Of a stretch of 64,000 nucleotides of DNA, positions 44,352 through 52,783 are shown piece after piece; position 1 is the stretch's first letter, and the number at the start of each line of letters is the position of its first letter. Source of the stretch: Myxococcales bacterium. GTDB taxonomy: Bacteria; Myxococcota; Myxococcia; Myxococcales; Myxococcaceae. Position numbers and translations under genes: made by a program. Where the stretch lies: assembly GCA_020846875.1 (NCBI GenBank), contig JADLDB010000016.1, positions 27,923 through 91,922 of the forward strand. Direction: 5' to 3'. The notes below the pieces were generated by a model. That model did no database searches. It worked only from the letters and a program-made list of their open reading frames with translations, and was not told the DNA's origin.

Positions 44352-45143
44352 TCAGGGCTTCAAGAAGGTCCGGTGGAACTGCTCGCCCTTCACGTCCAGG
44401 GGCGCCAGGTGGGTGAGATCTCCGTGCGAGGCCTCGTAGCGCGAGCGGACCGCCGCCGTCACCTCGCCCAAGGAGAGCGGGGAGTCGGACAGCACGACGA
44501 TCACCCGCTCCAGCCCCCGCCCGGTGAACTCCAGGCTGTCCGGGAGGTACTGGGTGGCCGTCGCCTTCGTCAGCGGCAGGCTCCTGCCCGCCTCGTCGTA
44601 GATCGGCGTCACCGCGCCGGTCTCGTCCACGCTCACCACCACCGCGTACGCCCACGGCCCGGCCTTGAGCCCCAGCCGCACCCGCTCCCCCGGGGCCAGC
44701 GCCTCCGGGGTGGACGGATCCTCCGACGCTCTGCGCTGCACGCCGGTGCTGGTGCTCGCCACCACCACCTCCACGCCGGCCAGCGCCGCGCCGCCTCCTC
44801 CCTTGATGCGGGTGGTGGACTCCGGCTCCGCCGCGAGCCGCTGCGCGCCCACCAGCGCCAGGAGCGAGGCGGCGATCGCCAGGGCGAAGCGCAGGTTGGG
44901 GGAGGCGAGGGCACGTGACGCCGGCTTCCGTGGCGTCCGCGCTGCCCGCTCCACGCCGGCCGCGAAGCGCTCGAAGGGGATCTCTGCCGCGAAGCGCGCC
45001 TGCTCGCCCTCGAGTGTCTCCAGCCGACGCTGACACGCCGCGCACTCCCTGGCGTGGCTCCTGGTGGCCTCGTCGACCGCCTCGCCGGCGAACAGTCGCC
45101 GCAGCGCGAACTCCGAGGGGTGGGTGAGGGTGGTGGCGTTCAT
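44352..45143 (-). CDS. Anti-sigma factor with a DUF4384-like outer domain
   Basis: The 263-residue protein has a zinc-finger anti-sigma N-terminus (HARECAACQRRLETLEGEQA, a His-x3-Cys-x2-Cys pattern), a single membrane helix (FALAIAASLLALVGAQRLAA, about 93-112) and an extracytoplasmic domain (RVRLGLKAGPWAYAVVVSVD; VTPIYDEAGRSLPL) resembling DUF4384. It should hold the ECF sigma factor (45140-45685) inactive at the inner membrane and sense something outside. It overlaps that gene by four bases and precedes the caspase gene by one. Confidence 0.9.
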   Translation of the reverse strand: MNATTLTHPSEFALRRLFAGEAVDEATRSHARECAACQRRLETLEGEQARFAAEIPFERFAAGVERAARTPRKPASRALASPNLRFALAIAASLLALVGAQRLAAEPESTTRIKGGGGAALAGVEVVVASTSTGVQRRASEDPSTPEALAPGERVRLGLKAGPWAYAVVVSVDETGAVTPIYDEAGRSLPLTKATATQYLPDSLEFTGRGLERVIVVLSDSPLSLGEVTAAVRSRYEASHGDLTHLAPLDVKGEQFHRTFLKP

Positions 45144-45685
45144 CGTTCCTCCGTCGCGTCGTCGCGCAGCGCCTGGCCGGTCTGCTCCGCGAAGATCTTC
45201 AGCCGCTTGCGAATGGTGGGCACCGAGCGGCCGAGCAGCGCCGCCACCTCGTCCAGCGTCATCTCGTCCACGTGGTAGTGGATCACCGCCCGCTGCGTCT
45301 CTTCGTCGAAGCGGCCGAGGCTCTTGCGCACCGCGTCCCTCGCCTCCAGCGCGCCTGGGCCGCCGTGGGCCTCGCCGCGGGCAAGCTGCAGATCGGCGTA
45401 GCGATCGCGCCAGGCGGCGCCGCTCGAGCGCAGCAGGTTCAAGCAGTGGTGGGTGGCGATCTTCATCAGCCAGGTGAGGGGTGAGGCCTCGGCGCGAAAG
45501 GAGGCCTCGTTGGACAGGGCGCGGGCGAAGACGTCCTGCATGGCGTCCTCCGCGGCGGCGGCGTCCTTGAGCAGGTAGCGGCACCGCCCGTACACCGCGG
45601 CGCCGTACCTCGAGTACAGCGCCTGCAGCCAGGCCCGCCCGGTCGTCCGGCCTCCCTCGATGATCTCCAGCGCGGGGCGGCTCAT
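45140..45685 (-). CDS. ECF RNA polymerase sigma factor
   Basis: The 181-residue product has region 2 (AAVYGRCRYLLKDAAAAEDA, then VFARAL and LTWLMKIATHHCLNLLR) and region 4 (HYHVDEMTLDEVAALLGRSV, then PTIRKRLK), a standard ECF sigma factor. It precedes and overlaps its anti-sigma gene, so the pair is a typical sigma/anti-sigma module embedded in the caspase operon. Controlled genes probably include the operon itself, but I found no clear GGAAC-CGTC promoter upstream. Confidence 0.95.
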   Translation of the reverse strand: MSRPALEIIEGGRTTGRAWLQALYSRYGAAVYGRCRYLLKDAAAAEDAMQDVFARALSNEASFRAEASPLTWLMKIATHHCLNLLRSSGAAWRDRYADLQLARGEAHGGPGALEARDAVRKSLGRFDEETQRAVIHYHVDEMTLDEVAALLGRSVPTIRKRLKIFAEQTGQALRDDATEER

Positions 45686-45704
45686 GGCGGGCCTTCTACA
45701 CGGA

Positions 45705-46658
45705 TCAGGGCTGCGCGAACTCGGCCGACGGGAAGGCGCAGGCCGCCGGGTCGCCGTAGCCGAGCGCCGGATCCCACGAGGCCTGGGCGTAGCGGGACAG
45801 GAAGCCCGCGTCCCAGCACTCGCTCACCACCGCCGATCCGGGCGCGTCGCCGCCGCTGACCCGCGCGTCGCTGCGGCCCGCCCCAGACTGCGCCCAGCGG
45901 CTCTTCACCGTCACCACCTCCAGCGCCGCGCCCTGCGTCACCACGTTCTTGTTCACCTGGAACTCCAGCGAGCCGCCGTTCCCGGCAAACTCCCGGAAGC
46001 GGTACTGCGCGTCCACCCGCTGGCCGGTGTCGGGGTCGCGCACGTCGTCGAAGGCCGCGTCGATGGACAAGGTCGATCCCCACGCTGGCCGCGCGTACGC
46101 GAAGCCCACCCGCCCCACGTTGGCGTCGTGCTCGGGCAGCGCCTGCGCCGCGTCCCAGTCGACCAGGAAGGTGCCGGTGCCCAGCTTGTGGCCCGTCTTC
46201 ACGTGCGCGCCGGTCAGCACCGCGCGGTACTCGGTGTCCGCCGCCGTCTTCGCCTTGCCTTCCAGCACGTAGCTGTACTCGTTGGGCGCGTGCCGGGTGA
46301 CGGTGAAGCGCCAGGTGTTGGGCGACAGCGGCTCGGTGTGCGGCCCCCACCTCGCGGAGTCCTGCGTCACTGCGCTGGGCGGGTACTCGGTGATCTCCTC
46401 CACCAGCAGCAGCACCGCCGCCGCGCCGCCATTCACCGTCACCGTCACGCCGCGGGTGAAGGCGTAGAAGAGGGACACCTGGCCCTCCAGCCCATCACGC
46501 CGGGTGGAGGCGCCCGACAAGGGCTGCGCGCCGTTGCCTCCCGGGAGGTTCAGCTTCACCTCGTCCGCCTTGGGGAAGCCGTCCCGGAACTCCTGCGCCT
46601 GATCCACCCCACAGCCCGCCACCGCCACCGCCGCTGCCAGAAGAATTGCTCGCTTCAT
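45705..46658 (-). CDS. Lipoprotein, paralogue of the one at 41754-42689
   Basis: The 317-residue protein has a signal peptide with lipobox VAGC (about residues 13-16) and GVDQAQEFRDGFPKAD after it. It shares the blocks QPLSGASTRRDGL, EYPPSAVTQDSARWGP and VVSECWDAG with the last gene of the operon, but differs widely in between. It is the first gene of the five-gene unit, 19 bases before the sigma gene. GGGAGG sits just before its ATG. Function is unknown; a surface ligand or sensor for the sigma pathway is plausible. Confidence 0.82.
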   Translation of the reverse strand: MKRAILLAAAVAVAGCGVDQAQEFRDGFPKADEVKLNLPGGNGAQPLSGASTRRDGLEGQVSLFYAFTRGVTVTVNGGAAAVLLLVEEITEYPPSAVTQDSARWGPHTEPLSPNTWRFTVTRHAPNEYSYVLEGKAKTAADTEYRAVLTGAHVKTGHKLGTGTFLVDWDAAQALPEHDANVGRVGFAYARPAWGSTLSIDAAFDDVRDPDTGQRVDAQYRFREFAGNGGSLEFQVNKNVVTQGAALEVVTVKSRWAQSGAGRSDARVSGGDAPGSAVVSECWDAGFLSRYAQASWDPALGYGDPAACAFPSAEFAQP

Positions 46659-46729
46659 TTGCCGCCTCCCTTGGTTGGTCATCCCCTTCACCGCTTCAGA
46701 CACAGCCGGGCCCGGAAACAGAAAGCGAC

Positions 46730-46755
46730 TGGAACCGGGTGGAATCACACTGGAA
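46730..46755. repeat. Three TGGAA repeats spaced by about one DNA turn
   Basis: TGGAA occurs at 46730, 46740 and 46751 in the 146-base gap between the divergent lipoprotein and M48 protease genes. Spacings of 10 and 11 bases put the copies on one face of the helix, as expected for an operator of a cooperative regulator. It may equally be chance. Confidence 0.35.
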
Positions 46756-46804
46756 TCTGTCGATTGCGCGGGCTATCCGTACCGCTCTTCCCAGGAGGCT
46801 CTCG

Positions 46805-47608
46805 ATGCGGCGAATTGCGATGGTGGCGGTGCTGGCGCTCTCGGGCTGCACGACGGTGCAGCGGCAGCAGACGGAGCGGGCGGTGGCCGAGGTGCTGATC
46901 AGCGACGATCAGGAGTTCCAGCTCGGCCTGCAAGTGCACGAAGAGCTCAAGAAGCAGAACACGAAGTTCAGCGAGGATCCGACGGTGGGGCTGTACGTCG
47001 ACGGCCTGGCGCGGAAGCTGGTGGGCCAGGCCAACCAGGATCGCAAGGTGGAGTGGATGTGGTTCGTCATCGACGATCCCAACACCATCAACGCCTTCGC
47101 CACGCCGGGCGGGCGGATCTACGTGTACACGGGCCTGCTGCTGGCCGCGGACAGCGAGGCAGAGATCATCGGCGTGCTGGGCCATGAGATTGGCCACGTG
47201 GTGGCGCGGCACTCGGCGCGGCAGTTGGTGGGCGCCTACGGCCTGCAGACCGTCACCGAGATGGCGCTGGGCAAGGACGCCGGCGAGGTGTCGAAGCTGG
47301 TCGCGGGCCTGGCGGGGAAGGGCGCCATGCTGGCCTACGGGCGGGACATGGAGCTGGAGGCTGATCAGTACGGGGCGCGCTACGCCGCGGGCGCCGGGTA
47401 CGATCCCCGCGGGCTGGCCACCTTCTTCGAGAAGCTCAAGGCGAAGTACGGCGACACCGGGCCGGTGCTGACCTGGTTCTCCACCCACCCGTCCAACACC
47501 GATCGGATCAACCGCCTCACCACCTACATCGCGGCCAACAACCTGTCGGGCACCGAGACCGGCGGCGACGGGCTCAAGAAGGTGCAGGCGGCGCTGGGCA
47601 AGAAGTAG
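46805..47608 (+). CDS. M48-family metalloprotease, lipoprotein
   Basis: The 267-residue protein has a lipobox LSGC at about residues 12-15 and a BepA-like M48 protease domain: NAFATPGGRIYVYTGLLLAA, the zinc-binding GHEIGHVVARH with the third ligand Glu in MELEADQYGA, then FSTHPSNTDRI. BepA/LoiP-type proteins act in outer-membrane protein quality control. GGAGG lies six bases before the ATG. It is divergent from the caspase operon, which makes a link to envelope stress reasonable. Confidence 0.92.
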   Translation: MRRIAMVAVLALSGCTTVQRQQTERAVAEVLISDDQEFQLGLQVHEELKKQNTKFSEDPTVGLYVDGLARKLVGQANQDRKVEWMWFVIDDPNTINAFATPGGRIYVYTGLLLAADSEAEIIGVLGHEIGHVVARHSARQLVGAYGLQTVTEMALGKDAGEVSKLVAGLAGKGAMLAYGRDMELEADQYGARYAAGAGYDPRGLATFFEKLKAKYGDTGPVLTWFSTHPSNTDRINRLTTYIAANNLSGTETGGDGLKKVQAALGKK

Positions 47609-47686
47609 CCGCTTGCAGACACCCACCGCCTTTCCGGGATAGAAGGCGCCGACTTCATTCCTTTCAGAGGGGCTCGAGGACACTTC

Positions 47687-48631
47687 ATGAAGCGCTACTT
47701 CGGGATCATCGTCGCGATCATCGGCGTCGTCGCGGCCATCGTCTGGACCATGCAGAAGTTCGAGAAGACCTCCACCGAGGCGCAGAAGGAGGCGAGCCTG
47801 CTCAAGCTGCGCGCCGACTACCTCGAGCGGATCGCCTGGCTGCGGAACGTGCCTGAGGAGAAGGCGTACAAGGACGAGATGCAGACGCTGATGCGCTGGT
47901 ACTTCAAGGAGGTCACCGATCACCTGAACAAGTACGGCGGCAACCGCAAGTTCGAGGACTACCTCGAGGAGCTCGAGGAGCGGGGCAAGAAGAACCCCCA
48001 GGCCAAGTACGACGAGTACGCGCAGCCCACCAAGGATCGCACCGACGAGAAGAAGGCCGTCTACGAGTACACCCGGAAGGTCTTCGACCTGCTCAAGGGC
48101 GGCAACTACCAGCCGTACTGGACCGGCACCAGCCAGGGGATCCGCTTCGATCTGCTCTCCGCGGACACGATGAACGTGGGCGGCGAGGACAAGATCCACC
48201 TCCCCGTCGTGGTGTGGGGCCTGCCCCGTGACGAGCGGGTCGACGATCGCAACGTGCGCCGCGTCACCTGCAACGCGTCCTTCCGCTTCAACTGGAAGCT
48301 CTTCGACGAGAAGGGAAAGCTCTTGGGCGAAATGCCGGGCGAGGGCGGCCCGGACAGCCGCGTCGACTGGCCGGAGCGCTACATCAAGTTCTTCCCGCCG
48401 ATGGTGGTGATCGGCCACTATGACATCGAGAAGCTGCCCGCCGAGGTGAAGAACGTGGAGATCACGTTCACCATCTCGGCGCGCTCCCCCACCGGCGGCG
48501 ACCTCAACGCCAACTACGTGTGGAAGCTGGAGCCCCCCGCGGCGTGGAAGCTGGCCCCCGGCGAGACGTGGAAGGGCGCCCAGGAGTCGATCCGACCCGA
48601 GGAAGAGATCAACCCCCAGGGCACCCGGTAG
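47687..48631 (+). CDS. Membrane-anchored protein, function unknown
   Basis: The 314-residue protein has one N-terminal membrane helix (FGIIVAIIGVVAAIVWTM), a charged helical region (about 25-130) and a C-terminal beta-rich domain (PVVVWGLPRDERVDDRNVRR; VEITFTISARSPTGGDLNAN). I do not recognise the family. It should sit in the inner membrane with its bulk in the periplasm. It follows the M48 gene by 78 bases on the same strand. Confidence 0.75.
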   Translation: MKRYFGIIVAIIGVVAAIVWTMQKFEKTSTEAQKEASLLKLRADYLERIAWLRNVPEEKAYKDEMQTLMRWYFKEVTDHLNKYGGNRKFEDYLEELEERGKKNPQAKYDEYAQPTKDRTDEKKAVYEYTRKVFDLLKGGNYQPYWTGTSQGIRFDLLSADTMNVGGEDKIHLPVVVWGLPRDERVDDRNVRRVTCNASFRFNWKLFDEKGKLLGEMPGEGGPDSRVDWPERYIKFFPPMVVIGHYDIEKLPAEVKNVEITFTISARSPTGGDLNANYVWKLEPPAAWKLAPGETWKGAQESIRPEEEINPQGTR

Positions 48632-48647
48632 CCACCCTTTGGGGAGC

Positions 48648-49343
48648 TCAGTCGTGGATCCCCAGCACCTGCCAGGTGATCCCCGACTGCCGCAGCAGCA
48701 GCACCGTGGCGTGCCCTGACAGGTTGCCCACCGCCAGGAAGGTGTTGGACCCGCGGGTCGGCCAGGCGCCGAGCCGCTGCGGCGCGCGGCCGTACTTCTT
48801 CTCCATGTCCGCGGCGGTGAGGATCTCCACCGAGTAGAGGGTGAGCAGATCGGTGCGGCGGCTGCGCAGCACGCGGGCCCACTCGTTGCGCAGCTCGTCC
48901 AGCTTCTCGATCCGGCGCTCGTCGAAGAAGAAGGGCAGGCCCGACGCGCTCGCCAGGCCGCGGCCGTCGCCGGCGATCAGATCCTCGAGGAAGCGGCGGG
49001 CCACCACCCGGGCCTGATCCGGCGGCGAGAGCTCCATGAACTTGTCCATCGCCCAGCCGCGCGGAGGCAGCACCGGGTTGATGTCCACCCCGCCGTACTG
49101 CTTCTGGAGCTCCTCGAGGGCCTGGAGGCGGGCGTCGCCCGGGAGCTCCTGGGCCTTCTTCGCGCCCCTCTGCACGTCGTCGGCGGCCTTGTTGCGCACG
49201 GGCGCGGCGGGGGCGGCGGGCTGTTCCTCACCCGACGGCGGCGGGGTCTCGGCGGTCGGCGCGGCCGCGGGCGGCTCGGCAGGCGGCGGGGCTTCGCCGG
49301 CGGGATCCTGGGCCAGCGCCACGAGGAGGAGGGCGGTCAGCAT
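48648..49343 (-). CDS. Secreted or periplasmic protein, function unknown
   Basis: A short signal (MLTALLLVALAQDP) is followed by about 40 residues of Pro/Ala/Glu linker. The rest (about 55-231) is a compact domain with no known family motif; it contains LEELQKQYGGVDINPVLPP and ends QSGITWQVLGIHD, a pattern compatible with an NTF2/SnoaL-like cone. That fold guess is weak. It is convergent with the preceding gene and upstream of nothing obvious. Confidence 0.7.
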   Translation of the reverse strand: MLTALLLVALAQDPAGEAPPPAEPPAAAPTAETPPPSGEEQPAAPAAPVRNKAADDVQRGAKKAQELPGDARLQALEELQKQYGGVDINPVLPPRGWAMDKFMELSPPDQARVVARRFLEDLIAGDGRGLASASGLPFFFDERRIEKLDELRNEWARVLRSRRTDLLTLYSVEILTAADMEKKYGRAPQRLGAWPTRGSNTFLAVGNLSGHATVLLLRQSGITWQVLGIHD

Positions 49344-49385
49344 GTCGGGGAGTCTTCTAGCATGCGGCCCGCCACGAGACCGGCG

Positions 49386-49637
49386 TCACCGCTTGGCGCG
49401 CTCGAGATCGGTCACCAGCCACTGGAGGTACCAGCGGTAGCTCTTTCCGGGGAACCTCTTCGCCAGGCCCTCCATGCGCTCCTGCAAGGCCTCCTCCACC
49501 TGCGCGGGCGGCATGCGCGACAGCACCCGGTACCTCCGCTTGAGCTCGGCGATCGGATCGCCCGGCGAGAGCAGGAAGCCGATCACGAAGAGCACGGTGA
49601 AGATCGCGGCGATGGCGGCGAGGAGGGGGCCGATCAC
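49386..49637 (-). CDS. Small membrane protein, function unknown
   Basis: This 83-residue protein has one N-terminal membrane helix (LLAAIAAIFTVLFVIGFLLS) and a soluble, charged tail (ELKRRYRVLSRMPPAQVEEA) with helix-forming pattern. The GTG start overlaps the stop of the M50 protease gene, so it is the third gene of an operon with the protease and the MFS transporter. Role unknown. Confidence 0.65.
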   Translation of the reverse strand: MIGPLLAAIAAIFTVLFVIGFLLSPGDPIAELKRRYRVLSRMPPAQVEEALQERMEGLAKRFPGKSYRWYLQWLVTDLERAKR

Positions 49638-50260
49638 GACGGGTCCTCGGGGCGGCGCGCGTCTTCGAGCAGTTGGCTGGCGAGGGCGCGGGCGGCGCCG
49701 GCGTGGGGCGCGTCGTCCCCGAGCTCCGCCTCGGGCGGCTCCGGCACGTCGTGCGCGACGTCGCGGTGGAAGGTGAGGCGGCGGCGGGCCGCGCGGCCGA
49801 GGAGGAAGGGCAGGGCCCAGGCCTCGCGTCCGTCCAGCGGCGCGAGAGGCAGCAGGTTGAGGGCGATCATCATCGCGTTGGACCAGGTGGCGAGGTCGAG
49901 GAGCCGCAGGGCCAGGGGAGAGGCCGGCGGCTCGGGCAGCGCCTGGAGCCCCAGCGCCACGGCCAGCACCAGCAGTTGCCCCCACACGCCGCCCCAGGCG
50001 ATCGCTGCCCGGCCCGTAGCAGAGACTTCCCCGCGCCAGTGGCACAGCCCGCCGGAGCCGGTGAACTCGATCGCCACCGCCTCGGCGCCGGCCCACCGCA
50101 CCACCAGCGCGTGCCCCACCTCGTGCACCAGGATCAACCCCAGCACGCCCAGCCAGCCCACCGGATCGATCCGGAAGCCGGAAAACACCGCCAGGCCCAG
50201 CACCACCGACCAGTGGAACCGGACCGGGACACGGCCGACGTGAAAGAGGGTCCAGCTCAT
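49634..50260 (-). CDS. M50-family site-2-protease-like metalloprotease
   Basis: The 208-residue membrane protein has the zinc motif HEVGHAL in the second helix and the second motif NLLPLAPLDG further on, both needed for site-2 proteases, with four or so membrane segments between about residues 15 and 150. The C-terminal part is soluble, with Ala/Arg/Pro bias. Such enzymes cut substrates within membranes. It overlaps the MFS gene (ATGA) upstream and the small membrane protein gene downstream. Confidence 0.85.
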   Translation of the reverse strand: MSWTLFHVGRVPVRFHWSVVLGLAVFSGFRIDPVGWLGVLGLILVHEVGHALVVRWAGAEAVAIEFTGSGGLCHWRGEVSATGRAAIAWGGVWGQLLVLAVALGLQALPEPPASPLALRLLDLATWSNAMMIALNLLPLAPLDGREAWALPFLLGRAARRRLTFHRDVAHDVPEPPEAELGDDAPHAGAARALASQLLEDARRPEDPS

Positions 50261-51486
50261 GAGCTCTCTGCGGCCGGGGACGCTGCAGGGAGGACCCGCG
50301 ACGAGACGGTCAGGTGCACGAAAGCGATCGCCAGCCCCGCGGCGAGGCAGGTCACCCACAAGGTCTTGAGGCTGGTGGCTTCGATCAACGCCGGCCCGGC
50401 CACCGGGCCCAGCATGGCGCCCAGGCTCCAGGTCACCCCAAAGGCGCCCTGGTACCGTCCCCGCAGGTGCGCGGGTGAGAGATCCGCCACCAGCGAGGCG
50501 TTCACCGGGGCGAAGATGATCTCTCCCAGCGTCCACACCGCCACCGAGATCATGAAGAGCGGCAGCGTCGACGCGAGGTGCGTCAGCCCGAAGCCCAGGC
50601 CGGTCAGCGCCGCGGCGATGGCCAGGAGCGTGGATCTGCGCACCTGCGCGGCCCACCTCGTGAGGAAGGGCTGGAGGAGGACGATCAGCACGCCGTTGGT
50701 GGCCACGGCCATGCCGAACTCCTGGGTGGACAGGCCCTTGGTGCGCATGTCCTCGGGCAGCCCGGTGAGGTGCTGGAAGAAGATCAGCACCACGCCGAAG
50801 TTGAGGAGCACGAAGGGCAGGAAGACGCGATCCGCGAAGGGGGTGAAGACGGAGCCCTGCGCCTGCGCGCGTGGCCTGGGCTGCGGGCGGCTCTCGGGGA
50901 CCCGGGCGAAGATGATCCCCGCGAGGACCAGCGTGGTGGCCGCGTCGCCCAGGAAGAGCAAGGTGAAGTTGCGCTTCGCCATGTAGCCCGCCACCAGCGC
51001 GGCGAAGGAGAAGCCCAGGTTGATCGCCCAGTACTGCAGGGTGAAGGCCTTGAGGCGGTGCTGCGCCGGGACGATGTCGGCCACCAGCGCCTGGCTGGCC
51101 GGCCGGTACGCGTCGGCGGTGAGCCCCAGGAGGAAGGTGCAGGGCGCCAGGTGCCACAGCTCGGTGGCGAACCCCAGGGCCACCATGAAGACCGCGCCGC
51201 TCACCAGCGACAGGAGCATCGTCACGCGGCGGCCCAGGTGATCCGCCAGCACACCGCCGGCCACGGTGCCCAGGAGCGAGCCGAAGCCGTACAGCGCCGC
51301 CACCGCGCCTGCCACCGTCAGCGGCAGCCCGCGCGCCTGCGTCAGGTAGACGAAGAGCATCGGCACCACGAAGGCGCCGGCCTTGGTGATCAGCGTGCCG
51401 ATCCACAGGGCCCAGAAGGGCGCCGTCAGGCCCTCGGTCAAGACAGCGAGGCGGCGGGTCACGAAGGGCACGCTGGTGGCTGACAT
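50257..51486 (-). CDS. Major facilitator superfamily transporter
   Basis: The 409-residue product has 12 predicted membrane segments and the MFS loop motif GGVLADHLGRRVTMLL between helices 2 and 3, and PAHLRGRYQGAF in the second half. This is the drug/H+ antiporter-like type, with no obvious substrate. ATG 51486 gives a good N-terminus; an ATG at 51504 would add six basic residues. It heads the operon 49386-51486 and diverges from the zinc-finger gene across 79 bases. Confidence 0.9.
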   Translation of the reverse strand: MSATSVPFVTRRLAVLTEGLTAPFWALWIGTLITKAGAFVVPMLFVYLTQARGLPLTVAGAVAALYGFGSLLGTVAGGVLADHLGRRVTMLLSLVSGAVFMVALGFATELWHLAPCTFLLGLTADAYRPASQALVADIVPAQHRLKAFTLQYWAINLGFSFAALVAGYMAKRNFTLLFLGDAATTLVLAGIIFARVPESRPQPRPRAQAQGSVFTPFADRVFLPFVLLNFGVVLIFFQHLTGLPEDMRTKGLSTQEFGMAVATNGVLIVLLQPFLTRWAAQVRRSTLLAIAAALTGLGFGLTHLASTLPLFMISVAVWTLGEIIFAPVNASLVADLSPAHLRGRYQGAFGVTWSLGAMLGPVAGPALIEATSLKTLWVTCLAAGLAIAFVHLTVSSRVLPAASPAAESS

Positions 51487-51565
51487 GCCGCGTCGACGGG
51501 CCATCCACAAGCGCCCTGACGGTAACAGGCGCGTCGCCGCGGCCGCGGCTACACTTTGGCGCGCG

Positions 51566-52783
51566 ATGGCGAACCTCCGCGACCTGCTCAGCTTGGCCCA
51601 GCAGGCGGAGCTCCGCGGCGACAAGGCCGAGGCGATCCGCCTCCTGCGGGTGGCCGCCGCGGCGTACCGGGATCGGGACATGGCGTCGCGCGCGCTGCAG
51701 ATGTTGAGGCAGATCCGCAGGCTGGAGGGCGCCTCGGCCGACGACCTGATCGACGAGGACACCGTGACAGGCGCGCGCCCCAGGCCCGCGAGCGACGACT
51801 TTGGCTTCGGCGACTCGCTGCTCCCCGGTGAGGCGTCGGCGCTGGTGGGCGCAGCGCTCTCGGGCGTGGAGCGGGAGGCCCCGGACGAGGGCGAGCCGGC
51901 TGCGCCCCGCACCTGGGCGCTGTCCGACGAGGAGGAGGACGAGGCCCCCGTCTCCCGCCGGCGGATCGACCGCACGCTGGTGGAGCAGCGCGGCCCCCAG
52001 CGCGCGGATCCGGCCATCGACGCGTGGTGCTCCTTCTGCTGCCGCCCGAAGCAGGAGGTGGGGCCGCTGATCGCCGGACCCGCGGGCGCCTTCATCTGCG
52101 CCGGCTGCGTGCAGGCCAGCGTGGCGCTGCTGGAAGGCGAAGAGCCTCCTCCGCCCCGGCCGACTCCTCCGGCGCCGGCGATCGAACCAGCGCTCCCCGG
52201 TTGGGCGTTGCCCTCCCAGGCCGCGGCCCGGGCTCGGTTGGAGAAGTCGCACCCGAAGCTGGCGCTGGTGGTGGGGCCGGAGGGCGCGGGCAAGTCCACC
52301 CTGCTGCGCAGCCTGGGGACGCCGGCTCAGCCTCCCTTCGAGCGGCTCGCGGGGGAGCTGCTGGTGGTGGACTTGTCCGAGCCGCTGAGCGCGCAGGATG
52401 AGGCGCGACTCTTGCGCTGGCTGGACGAGCACCCGCAGCGGCGGGCGGTGGTGGGAGCGCGAGGCGCGGTGCCCCGGCCGGTGTTGATGCTGAAGAGCGA
52501 GTCCGGCGAGGAGCCCGTCTACGACACGGCGGCGTTGCACGAGTCGGTGAAGCACCTCTCGCCTCAGGGCCTGGCCCGGGTGGACGCGGTGGTTCCGCTG
52601 GAGTCGCCCGATCGCCCGGCGCTGGAGGCCCTGGCCCGGGCGCTGCTCGAGGCGCGGGGGGTGGCGCTGCCGGACGAGGCGGTGGCGCAGTTGCTCGAGC
52701 TCGCCGAGCGGGCGGGGCGGGGCGCGCACGAGTTGGCGGCGCTGATTGCGCGAATTCCTCCGGGGAAGTACCAGCCGAGGTGA
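51566..52783 (+). CDS. ClpX-type zinc finger and P-loop protein, function unknown
   Basis: The 405-residue protein combines: an N-terminal helical repeat region like a TPR (LSLAQQAELRGDKAEAIRLL), an acidic linker, a ClpX-type zinc finger with Cys155/158 and CxxC around 178 (WCSFCCRPKQEVGPLIAGPA, FICAGCV), a Walker A motif GPEGAGKST at 237-245, a Walker B-like LLVVDLSE, and a C-terminal helical bundle (ALPDEAVAQLLELAERAGRG) like an AAA lid. It lacks the full AAA+ module of ClpX, so it is not ClpX. ATG 52783 of the lipB gene overlaps its stop (TGATG). Confidence 0.8.
   Translation: MANLRDLLSLAQQAELRGDKAEAIRLLRVAAAAYRDRDMASRALQMLRQIRRLEGASADDLIDEDTVTGARPRPASDDFGFGDSLLPGEASALVGAALSGVEREAPDEGEPAAPRTWALSDEEEDEAPVSRRRIDRTLVEQRGPQRADPAIDAWCSFCCRPKQEVGPLIAGPAGAFICAGCVQASVALLEGEEPPPPRPTPPAPAIEPALPGWALPSQAAARARLEKSHPKLALVVGPEGAGKSTLLRSLGTPAQPPFERLAGELLVVDLSEPLSAQDEARLLRWLDEHPQRRAVVGARGAVPRPVLMLKSESGEEPVYDTAALHESVKHLSPQGLARVDAVVPLESPDRPALEALARALLEARGVALPDEAVAQLLELAERAGRGAHELAALIARIPPGKYQPR

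Noticed and set aside
50261..52729. Upstream extension of the M50 protease frame
   Set aside because: Antisense to the zinc-finger gene and a shifted frame of the MFS gene; the M50 start at 50260 fits the family.
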